A program made the translations under genes and the position numbers. From Sphingobacteriales bacterium (GTDB lineage Bacteria; Bacteroidota; Bacteroidia; Sphingobacteriales; Sphingobacteriaceae): a DNA stretch of 64,000 nt. Position 1 is the first letter of the stretch; each line of letters begins with the position of its first letter. The notes under the pieces are model-generated. The model was not told where the DNA came from. It worked only from the letters and a program-made list of their open reading frames with translations, and did no database searches. The stretch spans positions 52,504 to 116,503 of the forward strand of contig JACXVB010000007.1 of NCBI GenBank assembly GCA_014763615.1, written 5' to 3'. This document shows positions 51,669-62,011 of this stretch, piece after piece.

Positions 51669-52937
51669 ATGACATCAAGAAGAGGATTTTTAAAAGCAGG
51701 TGGCTTAGCCTTATTCGGAATAGGCTTAGGAGGTGTACCTACTTTTGTAGCCAAAGCAGCAGAAATGGTAAAAGCACCAGGTTTATTTCAAAGAAGAAAA
51801 ACCTTAGTTTGTATCTTTCAGCGTGGAGCAATGGATGGTTTAATGGCCGTAACGCCGTTTAACGATGAGTATTTAAAAGTCGCCAGGCCAACCTTATTCA
51901 TGTCTGCAGCAAAAGGCAGCAGTAATAAACCTTTGATAGATTTAGACGGTAGGTTTGGTTTACACCCATCAATGTCTGCTTTTGAATCGGTTTTTAGAGA
52001 TGGAAGATTAGCCATCGTTCACGGAATTGGATCTCCAAACAACTCTCGGTCGCATTTTGATGCACAAGATTATATGGAATCGGGTACACCATTTAACAAA
52101 GGAACGGCAAGCGGCTGGTTAAACAGGGCAGTTGGTTTATTAGGTCATGATGCAGCAACTCCGTTTCAGGCGGTAAGTTTAACTTCTTCTTTACCTCGCT
52201 CTTTTTATGGCGATGAGCCTGCTTTAGCCATTAATAATCTTCAAGATTTCACTTTAAGTATGCGTGGTAACCCGATGGCAGCAAACATGGCTGCTAAAAG
52301 TTTTGAGGAATTGTATGATCAAACTTCTTCAGATTTACTCAAAGAAACCGGAAAAGAAAGTTTTGAAGCTACTAAGATGTTAAAGCAAATTGATGTGAAA
52401 AACTATAAACCGGCTAATAATGCGCAATATCCAAACTCTTCGGTGGGCAACGCTTTAAAGCAAATTGCACAATTAATAAAATCTGATGTAGGTTTAGAGG
52501 TGGCTTTCGCCGAGTCTGGTGGTTGGGATACCCACTTTAATCAGGGAACTGAAAACGGAATTTTTGCAAGAAATGTGAATGATTTAAGCGAAAGTATCAT
52601 GGCGTTTTGGACAGATTTGGGAACCTATCAAGACGATGTGACCTTAATGACCATGACCGAATTTGGACGTACCGTTCATCAAAACGGAACTGGTGGTACA
52701 GACCATGGAAGAGCTTCTTGCAATTTTATCTTAGGTAATGATGTTTTTGGTGGAAAAGTTCACGGTTTAGTGGACGCTTTAGCGAATGAGAACTTAGAAG
52801 ATGGCAGAGACTTAAAAGTGACCACTGATTTTAGAAGTGTATTTAGTGAGGTTGCCGATAGGCATTTAAATATCCATAAAGATAATATCCTCTTCCCAGA
52901 CTGGAAGGGAAATCATATTGGAATGATGCGTGGATAA
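51669..52937 (+). CDS. DUF1501 family protein, Tat-exported
   Basis: A 422-residue protein with a twin-arginine signal (TSRRGFLKAGGLALFGIGLG). The body has the DUF1501 (alkaline-phosphatase-like) pattern: CIFQRGAMDGL, GSPNNSRSHFDAQDYMESG, ESGGWDTHFNQG, TMTEFGRTVHQNGTGGTDHG. These include likely metal ligands (His, Asp). Acts in the periplasm; substrate unknown. A tatC gene is in this window. Confidence 0.85.
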   Translation: MTSRRGFLKAGGLALFGIGLGGVPTFVAKAAEMVKAPGLFQRRKTLVCIFQRGAMDGLMAVTPFNDEYLKVARPTLFMSAAKGSSNKPLIDLDGRFGLHPSMSAFESVFRDGRLAIVHGIGSPNNSRSHFDAQDYMESGTPFNKGTASGWLNRAVGLLGHDAATPFQAVSLTSSLPRSFYGDEPALAINNLQDFTLSMRGNPMAANMAAKSFEELYDQTSSDLLKETGKESFEATKMLKQIDVKNYKPANNAQYPNSSVGNALKQIAQLIKSDVGLEVAFAESGGWDTHFNQGTENGIFARNVNDLSESIMAFWTDLGTYQDDVTLMTMTEFGRTVHQNGTGGTDHGRASCNFILGNDVFGGKVHGLVDALANENLEDGRDLKVTTDFRSVFSEVADRHLNIHKDNILFPDWKGNHIGMMRG

Positions 52938-53002
52938 TTTTAACAGAAGAACCAAGATGCCAGAATCTAGATTTTTTCTTTCATCTTGATTCTTTTCTTT
53001 AC

Positions 53003-54151
53003 CTATTCAGAAGATTTAGAAACAGGAATTCCTTTCTCGCCAAATTCGTGGTAAATAGTTTTGGATGGAAAAGCAAAATCAGCTCCGTTTCTCAGCACAA
53101 TTTCCATTACCTTATAGTTGATTTCCTCTTTTATAGACATATAGAGTGCATAATCAATTATTTCAATAAAATACAAAACAATTATATTCAAAGAAGAATC
53201 ACCAAATGAATCAAAGGTAACCAAGCCATCCATACTGGTTTCTTTATGCTCATCTAAGTAAAGTTTAATTTCCTTCACAATCTTCTGTATAGTTTCTGCG
53301 GGTGTTCCATATAAAACACCAACATTAAATTTCACCCTTCTGAGATTACGTAGTGTAAGATTTTCTAATGGACCTTCAATCATTTTTTTGTTTGGGATGA
53401 TCACCAAAGTTTTATCTAAGGTTCTTACCACAGTACTTCTAAAACCTACCTTCTCCACAACAGCATCATAACCGGCTACATGTACCAGATCGCCAACCAC
53501 AAAAGGCTTATCCGCAAAAATGGTAAATGAGCCTAGTAAATTTTGTAAGGTATCTTGAGCCGCCAATGCAATGGCTAAACCACCAATGCCTAAACCCGCA
53601 ATAATGGTAGCCACATTCATGTTAAAAACAACGCCCATGATTACAAAAACTGCAGTAATAATGGTTAATATTTTAGTTAACTCTCTTAAAAAAGGCACCA
53701 ATTGGTCATCCGTTTTTGAATCTGTTAAACTGGCTTTGTAAGCAAAAACATGAGATAAAAAATCAATCATTCTCAATAAAATTCTAAAGCCCGAGAAGAT
53801 CATGAGTGTTAAGAAAATTTTATCAATTACTTCAATAATGGTAATGGTATAGAGGGTTTTTTCAACGGTTCTTTTAAAAATCACCATATCCAAAGGATAA
53901 CTTAATTGGTTGATGGCAATGTAGATCAAAATGATGCTAATTAAAAACTCAATGGGTTTTACCAATAACTCTAAAAACTTATCTACCTTAATTTCATTAG
54001 AAAATCTTTGAAAAAAGGTAAATAACAATCTACTTAAGATTTTAGAAATCAGCTTTTTAAAAATCATCGATAAAATGATGATTCCGAAGAAAAGTATATA
54101 GCTTTTAAGACTATTTCCGAAAAATACTTGGTTTAGAAATGATAAATCCAT
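53003..54151 (-). CDS. MscS-type mechanosensitive channel
   Basis: A 382-residue membrane protein with about five helices. The pore helix and beta domain are clear: NVATIIAGLGIGGLAIALAA, then QDTLQNLLGSFTIFADKPFV. The cytoplasmic domain follows (GFRSTVVRTLDKTLVIIPNK). It relieves osmotic down-shock. Single gene without close partner. Confidence 0.85.
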   Translation of the reverse strand: MDLSFLNQVFFGNSLKSYILFFGIIILSMIFKKLISKILSRLLFTFFQRFSNEIKVDKFLELLVKPIEFLISIILIYIAINQLSYPLDMVIFKRTVEKTLYTITIIEVIDKIFLTLMIFSGFRILLRMIDFLSHVFAYKASLTDSKTDDQLVPFLRELTKILTIITAVFVIMGVVFNMNVATIIAGLGIGGLAIALAAQDTLQNLLGSFTIFADKPFVVGDLVHVAGYDAVVEKVGFRSTVVRTLDKTLVIIPNKKMIEGPLENLTLRNLRRVKFNVGVLYGTPAETIQKIVKEIKLYLDEHKETSMDGLVTFDSFGDSSLNIIVLYFIEIIDYALYMSIKEEINYKVMEIVLRNGADFAFPSKTIYHEFGEKGIPVSKSSE

Positions 54152-54202
54152 GTTTGAAATTAAGTAAAACTGTTGGTTTTTTTAGAATAGAGTTTAAACA
54201 AA

Positions 54203-54234
54203 AAAACCTCCCGAAGATGAATCGGAAGGTTTTT
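54203..54234 (-). terminator. Terminator of rplS
   Basis: On the minus strand AAACCTTCCGA pairs with TCGGGAGGTTT (one mismatch), followed by a T-run. Confidence 0.8.
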
Positions 54235-54251
54235 CTAAATATTTTAGATTA

Positions 54252-54623
54252 TTAAACTCTTTTAGATTTGATACGAGCTGCTTTACCTGTTAGTTCACGC
54301 AAATAGAACAATTTAGCTCTTCTTACTTTACCTACGTTATTTACTTCAACTTTCTCAATATTTGGAGAGTTAATAGGGAAAATACGCTCAACACCAATTC
54401 CGTTAGACATTTTACGAACGGTAAAAGTTTCGGTAGCATTGCGGCTATTTCTTTGAATAACCACACCTTGGTAAACCTGAATACGTTCTTTGTTTCCCTC
54501 GCGAATTTTATAGTGAACACTAACTGTATCTCCAGCTTTAAATGCAGGGAAAGTAGTTTTTACTATGGCCTGCTCTTCTACAAATTTTACTAAATCCATG
54601 ATTTCTTGCGATTTAAACGACAA
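54252..54623 (-). CDS. rplS: 50S ribosomal protein L19
   Basis: A 123-residue ribosomal protein. [33 protein letters not shown] and [20 protein letters not shown] are L19 signatures. Full length with a short C-terminal extension. Downstream of trmD with 140 bases between, so it may have its own promoter. Confidence 0.95.
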   Translation of the reverse strand: MSFKSQEIMDLVKFVEEQAIVKTTFPAFKAGDTVSVHYKIREGNKERIQVYQGVVIQRNSRNATETFTVRKMSNGIGVERIFPINSPNIEKVEVNNVGKVRRAKLFYLRELTGKAARIKSKRV

Positions 54624-54763
54624 TCTAAAATGTGATTATCGCCCCTAAATTTCGGAGTGCAATATTAGGGAATAATTTTTATAAAAAAAAGCGAAATTTA
54701 AAAATTAGAAAGTTGAACATTTTATTTTATCGCTATCCTGTTTTCTTCTAATCATAAAAAGCC

Positions 54764-55438
54764 TTATTCAAGCAAATCAGGGCGTCTTTCTTGTGTTCGC
54801 TTCAAGGCTTCCTCATGTCGCCAGTGGTTAATTTTAGCTTCATCTCCACTTAATAAAATGTCGGGTACTTTATGTCCTTTCCAATCTGCAGGTCTAGAAT
54901 AAACCGGAGCATCTAATAACTCGCCCTGAAAAGAATCAGACAAGGCAGAAGTTTCATCATTCAAAACACCCGGGATTAAACGCACCACAGCATCCACTAC
55001 AATAGCCGCAGGTAGCTCGCCTCCGGATAAAACGTAATCACCAATAGAAATCTCCCGAGTTACGTAAATATCTCTAATGCGTTGGTCAATCCCTTTATAA
55101 TGCCCGGATAAAATTAGAATGTTTTCTTTACCTGATAACTCATTGGCGGCTTCCTGATTAAATGTTTTACCATCAGGCGTCATAAAAATAATCTCATCAT
55201 AATCTCGCTCACTTTTTAAATGCTCAATACAATTGGCAAAAGGCTCAATCTGCATCACCATTCCACTACCGCCGCCATAAGGGTAATCATCCACACTTTT
55301 TTGTTTATTGGTAGCGTAATCACGCAAATTATGGACATGAATTTCTACAATCTCCTTTTTTTGTGCTCTCTGTAAAATGGAATGAGCAAAAGGGCTTTCT
55401 AGCAAACCTGGCAAAACAGTAATGATGTCAAAACGCAT
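54764..55438 (-). CDS. trmD: tRNA (guanine-N1-)-methyltransferase
   Basis: A 224-residue SPOUT enzyme that methylates G37 in t[30 protein letters not shown] and [16 protein letters not shown], the knot region, are intact. Follows rimM by 51 bases, the usual order. Confidence 0.95.
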   Translation of the reverse strand: MRFDIITVLPGLLESPFAHSILQRAQKKEIVEIHVHNLRDYATNKQKSVDDYPYGGGSGMVMQIEPFANCIEHLKSERDYDEIIFMTPDGKTFNQEAANELSGKENILILSGHYKGIDQRIRDIYVTREISIGDYVLSGGELPAAIVVDAVVRLIPGVLNDETSALSDSFQGELLDAPVYSRPADWKGHKVPDILLSGDEAKINHWRHEEALKRTQERRPDLLE

Positions 55439-55489
55439 CTTTAAATTTATGATTTTTGAGTTACGATTTCAGCTTTTCACATTAAGGAT

Positions 55490-56005
55490 TTATAAATCCA
55501 AAAGTCCATCAGGTAAATCAAAGCTTATTTTTTTGTTATCGATGTCGATTTCTGTGATAAAAACTTCGTTTAATGGGATCAAAATCTCATTTTCCTGATA
55601 TTTTACAGTAGCTAAAAACTGTTGAGGGTATTCACGTACTTCTAAAATTGCTCCCAAATCTCCTGCTTGTAAATCATCGGCTGTAAAGCCTACTAAATCT
55701 GTAAATAGGAACTCGCCTTTCTTACGTTTTGGTTTAAATTTATTGAGGAGGTAAATTTTCTTTTTGGTAAGTGGTTGTGCTTTATCAATATGATCTACAT
55801 CCTCAAAATTGAAATAACCGATTTGCGGCATCGGGATTTTGTAAGCGGCCACAAAAAACGGAACCAACTTGCTATTAATTTCTATAAAAACCGATTTTAT
55901 TTTCAATTTCTCAGGCTCATCAAAAGTAAAAGCTATCTGAACTTCTCCTTTTAAACCTCGGGTTTTGGTGATATAGCCAATCTCGAAACAATCTTCAATC
56001 TTCAT
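55490..56005 (-). CDS. rimM: Ribosome maturation factor RimM
   Basis: A 171-residue protein: N-terminal RimM barrel (CFEIGYITKTRGLKGEVQIA) and C-terminal PRC barrel (DLVGFTADDLQAGDLGAILE, ENEILIPLNEVFITEID). It aids 30S maturation. The gene rpsP, usually just upstream, is not present; a divergent rsgA is. Confidence 0.9.
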   Translation of the reverse strand: MKIEDCFEIGYITKTRGLKGEVQIAFTFDEPEKLKIKSVFIEINSKLVPFFVAAYKIPMPQIGYFNFEDVDHIDKAQPLTKKKIYLLNKFKPKRKKGEFLFTDLVGFTADDLQAGDLGAILEVREYPQQFLATVKYQENEILIPLNEVFITEIDIDNKKISFDLPDGLLDL

Positions 56006-56177
56006 GTTGTGTGTCTGATTTTTTGGATGCCAACCGAAAAATTTTATCGACGAAGATATTGATTTTTAAAATATTTATTTGGTTTTGGATAATGAAGCTC
56101 ATGAAGCAGCGTGTCGCTTTTATCAATTTCAATGCTTTTATGAACGGAAATCAGCTTTATATTTATCTTTACAAACC

Positions 56178-57098
56178 ATGCAAGGACTAGTTGTTAAATC
56201 TACGGGCAGTTGGTATATCGTTTTAGGCGATGATGAACAATATTACGATTGCCGAATCAAAGGAAAGCTGAGAATGAAAGGCTTAGTGAGTACCAATCCT
56301 GTTGCGGTTGGAGACCGTGTTGATTTTGAGCTAGAACCTGATCAAGAAACGGCAGTGATTTCTAACGTTCACGATCGTAGAAATTACATCATTCGCAAGT
56401 CTATCAATCTTTCTAAGCAGGTTCAAATTATCGCAGCAAATTTAGATTTGGCCTGTTTGGTGGTTACTTTGGCCTCGCCCAGAACTTCCTTAGGTTTTAT
56501 TGACCGATTTTTGGTTACCGCCGAAGCTTACGGTGTGCCTGCTATTTTGGTATTCAATAAATTAGATTTATTTAGCGAAGAAGGTCTAGAAATCTTGGCC
56601 AACTGGATGGATTTGTATGAAAGTATCGGCTACCCTTGTTATGCAGTTTCGGCTGTTAAGGGTACAAACATAGAGGAGCTTAAAGCCGTTTTAAAAGATA
56701 AAACAACTTTGTTTTCTGGTCATTCTGGTGTAGGGAAATCTAGTTTGATTAATCAACTCATTCCGGGTAAAGAGTTGCGGATAGGAAAAATTTCTGATTG
56801 GAGTGATATGGGAAAACACACCACCACTTTTGCCGAATTATTTGAATTGCCTTTCGGCGGAAAGTTAATTGATACGCCAGGAATCAGAGAAATGGGCATC
56901 ACAGATATCGAACCTAAAGAATTAGGGCACTTTTTCCCAGAAATGAGAGCATTAATGCATGATTGCAAATTCAATAATTGTGTGCATATCAATGAACCAG
57001 GATGTGCAGTTTTAAGAGCTTTAGAAGAAGGCGAATTAGAACCTACCAGATACGACAGCTATCAAAGTATCTATTTTGGGAATGATACGAGGTCTTAA
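56178..57098 (+). CDS. rsgA: Ribosome small-subunit GTPase RsgA
   Basis: Start chosen at MQGLVVKSTGSWYIV (56178); upstream codons do not fit the family. A 306-residue circularly permuted GTPase: OB fold, then G4 FNKLDLF, G1 GHSGVGKSSLINQL, G3 DTPGIREMG, and a zinc site CKFNNCVHINEPGC. Assists late 30S assembly. Divergent from rimM. Confidence 0.9.
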   Translation: MQGLVVKSTGSWYIVLGDDEQYYDCRIKGKLRMKGLVSTNPVAVGDRVDFELEPDQETAVISNVHDRRNYIIRKSINLSKQVQIIAANLDLACLVVTLASPRTSLGFIDRFLVTAEAYGVPAILVFNKLDLFSEEGLEILANWMDLYESIGYPCYAVSAVKGTNIEELKAVLKDKTTLFSGHSGVGKSSLINQLIPGKELRIGKISDWSDMGKHTTTFAELFELPFGGKLIDTPGIREMGITDIEPKELGHFFPEMRALMHDCKFNNCVHINEPGCAVLRALEEGELEPTRYDSYQSIYFGNDTRS

Positions 57099-57159
57099 AG
57101 AGAGTTAAGACGTAAGAAACAAGAACTGAAAACTATTAACCAAAAACTAATAACTGATC

Positions 57160-57612
57160 ATGAGAGCCGTACTACAAAGAGTTTCAGAAGCATCTTGTAA
57201 AGTAAATGGAAAAATCACAGGTGCTATTGGATTGGGTTTTTTGGTATTATTAGGAATTGAAGATGCTGACACAGCAGAAGATTTGCAATGGTTAGCACAA
57301 AAAATTGCCAACATGCGGGTTTTTAGTGATGAAAATGATTTGATGAATAAATCTTTAGCGGATGTTGACGGGCGCATTTTGTTAATCTCCCAATTCACAC
57401 TTTTTGCGCAAACTAAGAAAGGAAACAGACCTTCTTTTATCAGAGCGGCAAAACCAGAAAAAGCCATTCCGCTATATGAACAAATGATTTTGGAGCTAGA
57501 AAAGTTGACCGGTAAAAAAACAGAAACTGGAATTTTCGGTGCAGATATGAAAATCAGCTTGGTAAATGATGGCCCGGTGACCATAACTATAGACACTAAA
57601 AATAAGGAGTAA
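57160..57612 (+). CDS. dtd: D-aminoacyl-tRNA deacylase
   Basis: A 150-residue enzyme that removes D-amino acids from tRNA. The active-site motifs LISQFTLFA and NDGPVTITID are present, and the start MRAVLQRVSEASCKV is typical. Belongs to a rightward run after rsgA. Confidence 0.95.
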   Translation: MRAVLQRVSEASCKVNGKITGAIGLGFLVLLGIEDADTAEDLQWLAQKIANMRVFSDENDLMNKSLADVDGRILLISQFTLFAQTKKGNRPSFIRAAKPEKAIPLYEQMILELEKLTGKKTETGIFGADMKISLVNDGPVTITIDTKNKE

Positions 57613-57650
57613 GGTAGAATAAAGAGAAAAGAAACAAGAGTCAAGAAATC

Positions 57651-57992
57651 ATGAATAAAAAGGAATTAAGTATCGCTAAGGCCCAAGAAATGGTGGACGA
57701 TTGGATTAATACAACGGGAATCCGCTATTTTAATGAATTGACTAACACTGCTATTTTGATGGAAGAAGTGGGAGAGGTTGCTAGAATCATGGCTCGTAAA
57801 TATGGAGAACAATCTTTCAAAAAATCTGATGAAGATGTGAATCTGGCGGATGAAATGGCTGATGTTTTATTTGTTTTGATTTGTTTGGCCAACCAAACCG
57901 GTATTGATTTAACAGATGCCCTACATAAAAACCTGGAAAAGAAAAGTATTCGGGATGCTACAAGGCATCAGAATAATGAAAAACTGAAGTAA
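57651..57992 (+). CDS. MazG-like nucleotide pyrophosphohydrolase
   Basis: A 113-residue all-alpha NTP-PPase. LMEEVGEVARIMARKYGEQ and LADEMADVLFVLICLANQTG give the EExxE...ExxD metal site. Probably removes aberrant nucleotides. 38 bases after dtd. Confidence 0.85.
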   Translation: MNKKELSIAKAQEMVDDWINTTGIRYFNELTNTAILMEEVGEVARIMARKYGEQSFKKSDEDVNLADEMADVLFVLICLANQTGIDLTDALHKNLEKKSIRDATRHQNNEKLK

Positions 57993-57993
57993 T

Positions 57994-58078
57994 TTTGCGT
58001 TAAACCCGCCTGACCGGAACAGACAGGGAAAGTCTGCCCTGCTTGCCCCGAGCATTAGCAATCGGGGAACGCCCTAAT
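57994..58078. repeat. Intergenic repeat of the GCGTTA...GAACGCCC type
   Basis: TTTTGCGTTAAACCCGCCTG at the left and ATTAGCAATCGGGGAACGCC at the right, with a CCCCGA/TCGGGG hairpin. It resembles the elements at 45043-45077 and 45885-45978. Confidence 0.6.
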
Positions 58079-58087
58079 GATCATCAA

Positions 58088-58966
58088 TTAATTAGTAAAA
58101 AACTCTTTCTCGGTTTTTAATTTCTTTTTGTGCACTCTGGCTGATACGCCTATACTCACTTCATACAATAAGAAAAGTGGGAAACTTACAGTTAACATGG
58201 TTGGGATGTCTGGAGTTGGCGTAACCACAGCGGCAATAATTAAGATGATGATGGCTGCATATCTTCGCTTGCTTCGCATGAAAGAAGGGGTCATTATCTC
58301 GAGTCGGGAGAGAATGTAAATGATGATGGGTAGCTCGAAAACTAAACCAGAACTTAGGGTTAAAGTTGCCACTGAGGAGAGGTATGAATCTATGGTAATG
58401 GTGTTTTCTATTGCCGAACTAATGCTGTAATTTGACAGGAAATTCACCGAGAGGGGGGATACAATAAAATATCCAAAAAGAATACCTAAAATGAACAACA
58501 TACTGGCATAAAATACAAATCCACTAGCTGATTTACGCTCTTGATCTTTCAAAGCGGGTTTCACAAAACGCCAAACTTCCCATAAAAGATAAGGAAAACC
58601 CATCACTACACCCGTCATGACGGCAGAGTTAATTTGCAAGGTAAATTGCCCTGCCATCTCTGTATTGATGATTTTTCCAGGAATATTGGTGATACAGAAA
58701 CCTGGACCCATATTAAAATGTTGCCCAATTTTACACATCATTCTGTAAGTCCAAAAATCTGGTTTATGAGGACCCATGATGATGGTATCGAAAAGAAAAT
58801 CGTAATAAATAAAGCAAATAATGGTACAAATGATGACCGCAATTGCAGAGCGGATGAGGTGCCATCTGAGCTCTTCAAGATGATCAAAGAAAGACATTTC
58901 TGCTTCTAAACTTTTCCCTTTTTCTTTGATAGATTTCACTAAATCTTTTTTTCTTTCTTTGCTCAT
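58088..58966 (-). CDS. tatC: Twin-arginine translocase subunit TatC
   Basis: A 292-residue membrane protein with six helices. The N-terminal MSFFDHLEELRWHLIRSAIA and TGVVMGFPYLLWEVWRFVKPAL are TatC signatures. A longer first periplasmic loop (residues 75-115) is common in Bacteroidota. It serves Tat substrates such as the DUF1501 protein nearby. Confidence 0.9.
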   Translation of the reverse strand: MSKERKKDLVKSIKEKGKSLEAEMSFFDHLEELRWHLIRSAIAVIICTIICFIYYDFLFDTIIMGPHKPDFWTYRMMCKIGQHFNMGPGFCITNIPGKIINTEMAGQFTLQINSAVMTGVVMGFPYLLWEVWRFVKPALKDQERKSASGFVFYASMLFILGILFGYFIVSPLSVNFLSNYSISSAIENTITIDSYLSSVATLTLSSGLVFELPIIIYILSRLEIMTPSFMRSKRRYAAIIILIIAAVVTPTPDIPTMLTVSFPLFLLYEVSIGVSARVHKKKLKTEKEFFTN

Positions 58967-59038
58967 CTTAAAACTCTTGAAACAAAAATACCATTTTGAC
59001 GTGATTCAAAATGGTAGTTATGGTCATCATTATCTATT

Positions 59039-60385
59039 TTATTCTGCTTTACCTATTTCAAAACTCTCCATAAATTTAGTGGTGAAGTTTCCAGCTCTAA
59101 AATTAGGGTCTTTTAATAGTTTCAAGTGAAAAGGAATAGTTGTTTTGATTCCTTCTATAACAAACTCACTTAATGCTCTTTCCATAGTGCTTAATGCCTC
59201 TTCACGAGTTTGAGCTACGCAAATCAACTTGGCAATCATGGAATCATAATTTGGTGGAATCACATATCCAGCGTAAACATGTGTATCTACTCTTACACCA
59301 TGACCACCTGGAGAATGGAAATGCGTGATTTTTCCAGGTGAGGGTCTGAATCCGTTAAAAGGATCTTCAGCATTGATACGACATTCGATGGCGCACATTT
59401 CAGGAGTATAGGATTTTCCTGAAATTGGAATTCCAGCAGCTACTTTAATTTGTTCTTTGATTAAATCAAAATTGATCACTTCCTCTGTTACCGGATGTTC
59501 TACTTGGATACGCGTATTCATCTCCATAAAATAGAAGTTGCGATGTTTATCCACTAAAAATTCTACCGTCCCTGCACCTTCATATTTTACTGCGGTTGCA
59601 CCTTTTATGGCGGCTTCTCCCATTCGCTCTCTTAATTCTGGTGTCATAAAAGGAGAAGGAGCCTCTTCTACTAATTTTTGATGACGACGTTGAATAGAAC
59701 AATCTCTTTCTGACAGGTGACAAACCTTACCAAACTGATCTCCAATTACTTGGATTTCTATGTGACGCGGATCTTCAATGTATTTTTCTAAATACATTCC
59801 ATCATTACCAAATGCCGCAGCAGATTCTTGACGAGCAGAGTTCCATGCATCTTCAAAATCTTCATCTTTCCAAACTTGGCGCATCCCTCTACCACCACCA
59901 CCAGCGGTTGCTTTTAAAATTACTGGATAACCAATTTTATGGGCAATTTCTATACCTTGTTTTACGTCAGTTAACAATCCGTCGGAGCCAGGAATAGTGG
60001 GTACTCCTGCCGCTTTCATCGTGTCTTTGGCAGAAGCTTTATCTCCCATAGAATTAATCTGATCAGCAGTAGCTCCAATAAATTTAATTCCATATTCTTC
60101 ACAGATAGCGGAGAATTTTGCATTCTCTGATAAAAAGCCGTAACCCGGATGAATAGCATCAGCATTGGTTAATTCTGCCGCCGAAATAATATTAGGAATA
60201 TTTAAATAGGAATCTTTGCTTGGAGGCGGACCAATACAAACGGCCTCATCTGCAAAACGCACATGCAGGCTTTCTCTGTCTGCGGTAGAGTAAACTGCCA
60301 CAGTTTTTATTCCCATCTCTTTACAAGTACGGATAATACGTAAAGCAATCTCTCCTCTATTGGCTATTAATATTTTTTTGAACAT
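59039..60385 (-). CDS. accC: Acetyl-CoA carboxylase, biotin carboxylase subunit
   Basis: Start taken at [17 protein letters not shown] (60385), the standard N-terminus; 448 residues. ATP-grasp loop [15 protein letters not shown] and [16 protein letters not shown] are intact. It carboxylates the biotin on AccB, the first step of fatty-acid synthesis. Follows accB by 73 bases. Confidence 0.95.
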   Translation of the reverse strand: MFKKILIANRGEIALRIIRTCKEMGIKTVAVYSTADRESLHVRFADEAVCIGPPPSKDSYLNIPNIISAAELTNADAIHPGYGFLSENAKFSAICEEYGIKFIGATADQINSMGDKASAKDTMKAAGVPTIPGSDGLLTDVKQGIEIAHKIGYPVILKATAGGGGRGMRQVWKDEDFEDAWNSARQESAAAFGNDGMYLEKYIEDPRHIEIQVIGDQFGKVCHLSERDCSIQRRHQKLVEEAPSPFMTPELRERMGEAAIKGATAVKYEGAGTVEFLVDKHRNFYFMEMNTRIQVEHPVTEEVINFDLIKEQIKVAAGIPISGKSYTPEMCAIECRINAEDPFNGFRPSPGKITHFHSPGGHGVRVDTHVYAGYVIPPNYDSMIAKLICVAQTREEALSTMERALSEFVIEGIKTTIPFHLKLLKDPNFRAGNFTTKFMESFEIGKAE

Positions 60386-60458
60386 AATTTGATGTGCTAA
60401 AATGAATTCAATTTGTTTTTTGGATACCAAGTTCTAGCATCCTAAATATTAAAACATT

Positions 60459-60941
60459 TTAGGCTGGCTCAACCAAAAATAAAGGTTGATCATATTCTAC
60501 TGGTTGAGAATTATCTACCAAAACCTTAACTATCTTACCAGAAACTTCAGACTCAATCTCATTGAATAACTTCATAGCTTCAATGATACAAAGTACTTGT
60601 CCTTCTACTATTTCATCTCCAACATTCACAAAACTTGGTTTGTCTGGTGATGATGAGCGATAAAATGTACCTATCATTGGGGATTTGATGGTAATATATT
60701 TAGATTCATCTGTTGTTGCAAGGTTTGCTGGCGCAGGTGAGGATACTACAGGTGCAGCAGAAACTGGTGCGGCCACTGGTGCAGCTGGAGCAGGTGCTGG
60801 AAGCGTTGCTGTAACATAAGTAGGCTCTTGTGCCGTTTTTATAGTGATTTTGAAATCTTTTTCTTCAATTGATACTTCATTCACTCCTGATTTAGATACA
60901 AATTTAATCAGGTCTTGAATTTGCTTAATATCCATTCCCAT
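60459..60941 (-). CDS. accB: Biotin carboxyl carrier protein
   Basis: A 160-residue protein. The N-terminal helix DIKQIQDLIKFVSKSGVNE is followed by a Pro/Ala linker (residues 48-75) and the biotinyl domain, with biotin Lys in CIIEAMKLFNEIES. Met1 or Met3 (60935) may be the start. It belongs to the fabH-accB-accC group. Confidence 0.9.
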   Translation of the reverse strand: MGMDIKQIQDLIKFVSKSGVNEVSIEEKDFKITIKTAQEPTYVTATLPAPAPAAPVAAPVSAAPVVSSPAPANLATTDESKYITIKSPMIGTFYRSSSPDKPSFVNVGDEIVEGQVLCIIEAMKLFNEIESEVSGKIVKVLVDNSQPVEYDQPLFLVEPA

Positions 60942-61010
60942 TGATAAGGTTTTTAAGTGTGTGATTAATTTAGAAAACTAATATAACAATTATATGCAAA
61001 TACAAATTTG

Positions 61011-62000
61011 CTAATAAGCCCATTTTAAATAAACCGAGCCCCAGGTAAATCCACCACCAAAGGCAGCTAAAATAAGGTTATCTCCTTTTTTTAACTTACT
61101 TTCCCATTCCCATAAACATAAAGGAATAGTACCGTTTGTGGTATTTCCATATTTTTCAATATTGATCATGACCTTATCGGCTTCTAACCCCATTCTATTG
61201 GCAGTAGCGTCTATAATTCTTTTATTGGCCTGATGAGGAACTAACCAAGCAACATCTTGTGAAGTTAAATTATTTTTTTCCATAATTTCTGCCGCAACAT
61301 CCGCCATGTTGGTTACTGCAAACTTAAAAACAGCTTGCCCTTCTTGATAAACGAAGTGTTCGTTATTATCAACTGTTTCATGTGATGCTGGTCTTACAGA
61401 ACCTCCAGCTTTTTGATGAAGATAAATTTTTCCAGCTCCATCACTTTTTAATATAGAATCAATTACACCATAACCTTCGGTATTTGGTTCTAATAATACA
61501 GCACCACAACCGTCTCCAAAAATGATACAAGTTACTCTATCTTCATAATTGATGATAGAAGACATTTTATCTCCACCAACCACTAAAACCTTTTGGTGTT
61601 TACCCGATTCGATAAATTGAGCGCCAGTTGATAATCCAAACATAAAACCAGAGCAAGCCGCTTGAAGGTCATATCCCCAAGCGTTTTTTGCACCAATTTT
61701 ATCTGCTAAAATATTTGCTGATGCCGGAAAAGGCATATCGGGCGTGGTAGTACAGAAAATAATTAAATCAATTTCTTCTGCACCTATACCTCTCTTTTTC
61801 AAAAGCCCTTCTACGGCCGGAACAGCCATATCGGTAACTCCTAATCCTTCTCCTTTTAATATCCTTCTTTCTTTAATCCCGGTACGGGAGGTAATCCATT
61901 CGTCGTTTGTGTCAACCATGGTTTCTAATTCCTGATTGGTGAGAATATAATCAGGAACGTATCCATTTACAGCTGTGATTGCAGCATGAATTTTACTCAT
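61011..62000 (-). CDS. fabH: 3-oxoacyl-ACP synthase III
   Basis: A 329-residue ketoacyl synthase III. The triad is Cys in [15 protein letters not shown], His in [11 protein letters not shown] and Asn in [13 protein letters not shown]. It condenses acetyl-CoA with malonyl-ACP to start fatty-acid chains. 11 bases after plsX. Confidence 0.95.
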   Translation of the reverse strand: MSKIHAAITAVNGYVPDYILTNQELETMVDTNDEWITSRTGIKERRILKGEGLGVTDMAVPAVEGLLKKRGIGAEEIDLIIFCTTTPDMPFPASANILADKIGAKNAWGYDLQAACSGFMFGLSTGAQFIESGKHQKVLVVGGDKMSSIINYEDRVTCIIFGDGCGAVLLEPNTEGYGVIDSILKSDGAGKIYLHQKAGGSVRPASHETVDNNEHFVYQEGQAVFKFAVTNMADVAAEIMEKNNLTSQDVAWLVPHQANKRIIDATANRMGLEADKVMINIEKYGNTTNGTIPLCLWEWESKLKKGDNLILAAFGGGFTWGSVYLKWAY

Positions 62001-62011
62001 AATTTGGTGTG

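Noticed and set aside
57147..57644. 165-codon minus-strand frame over dtd
   Set aside because: Complementary to the clear dtd gene, which has all its active-site motifs; the reverse frame has no family features.
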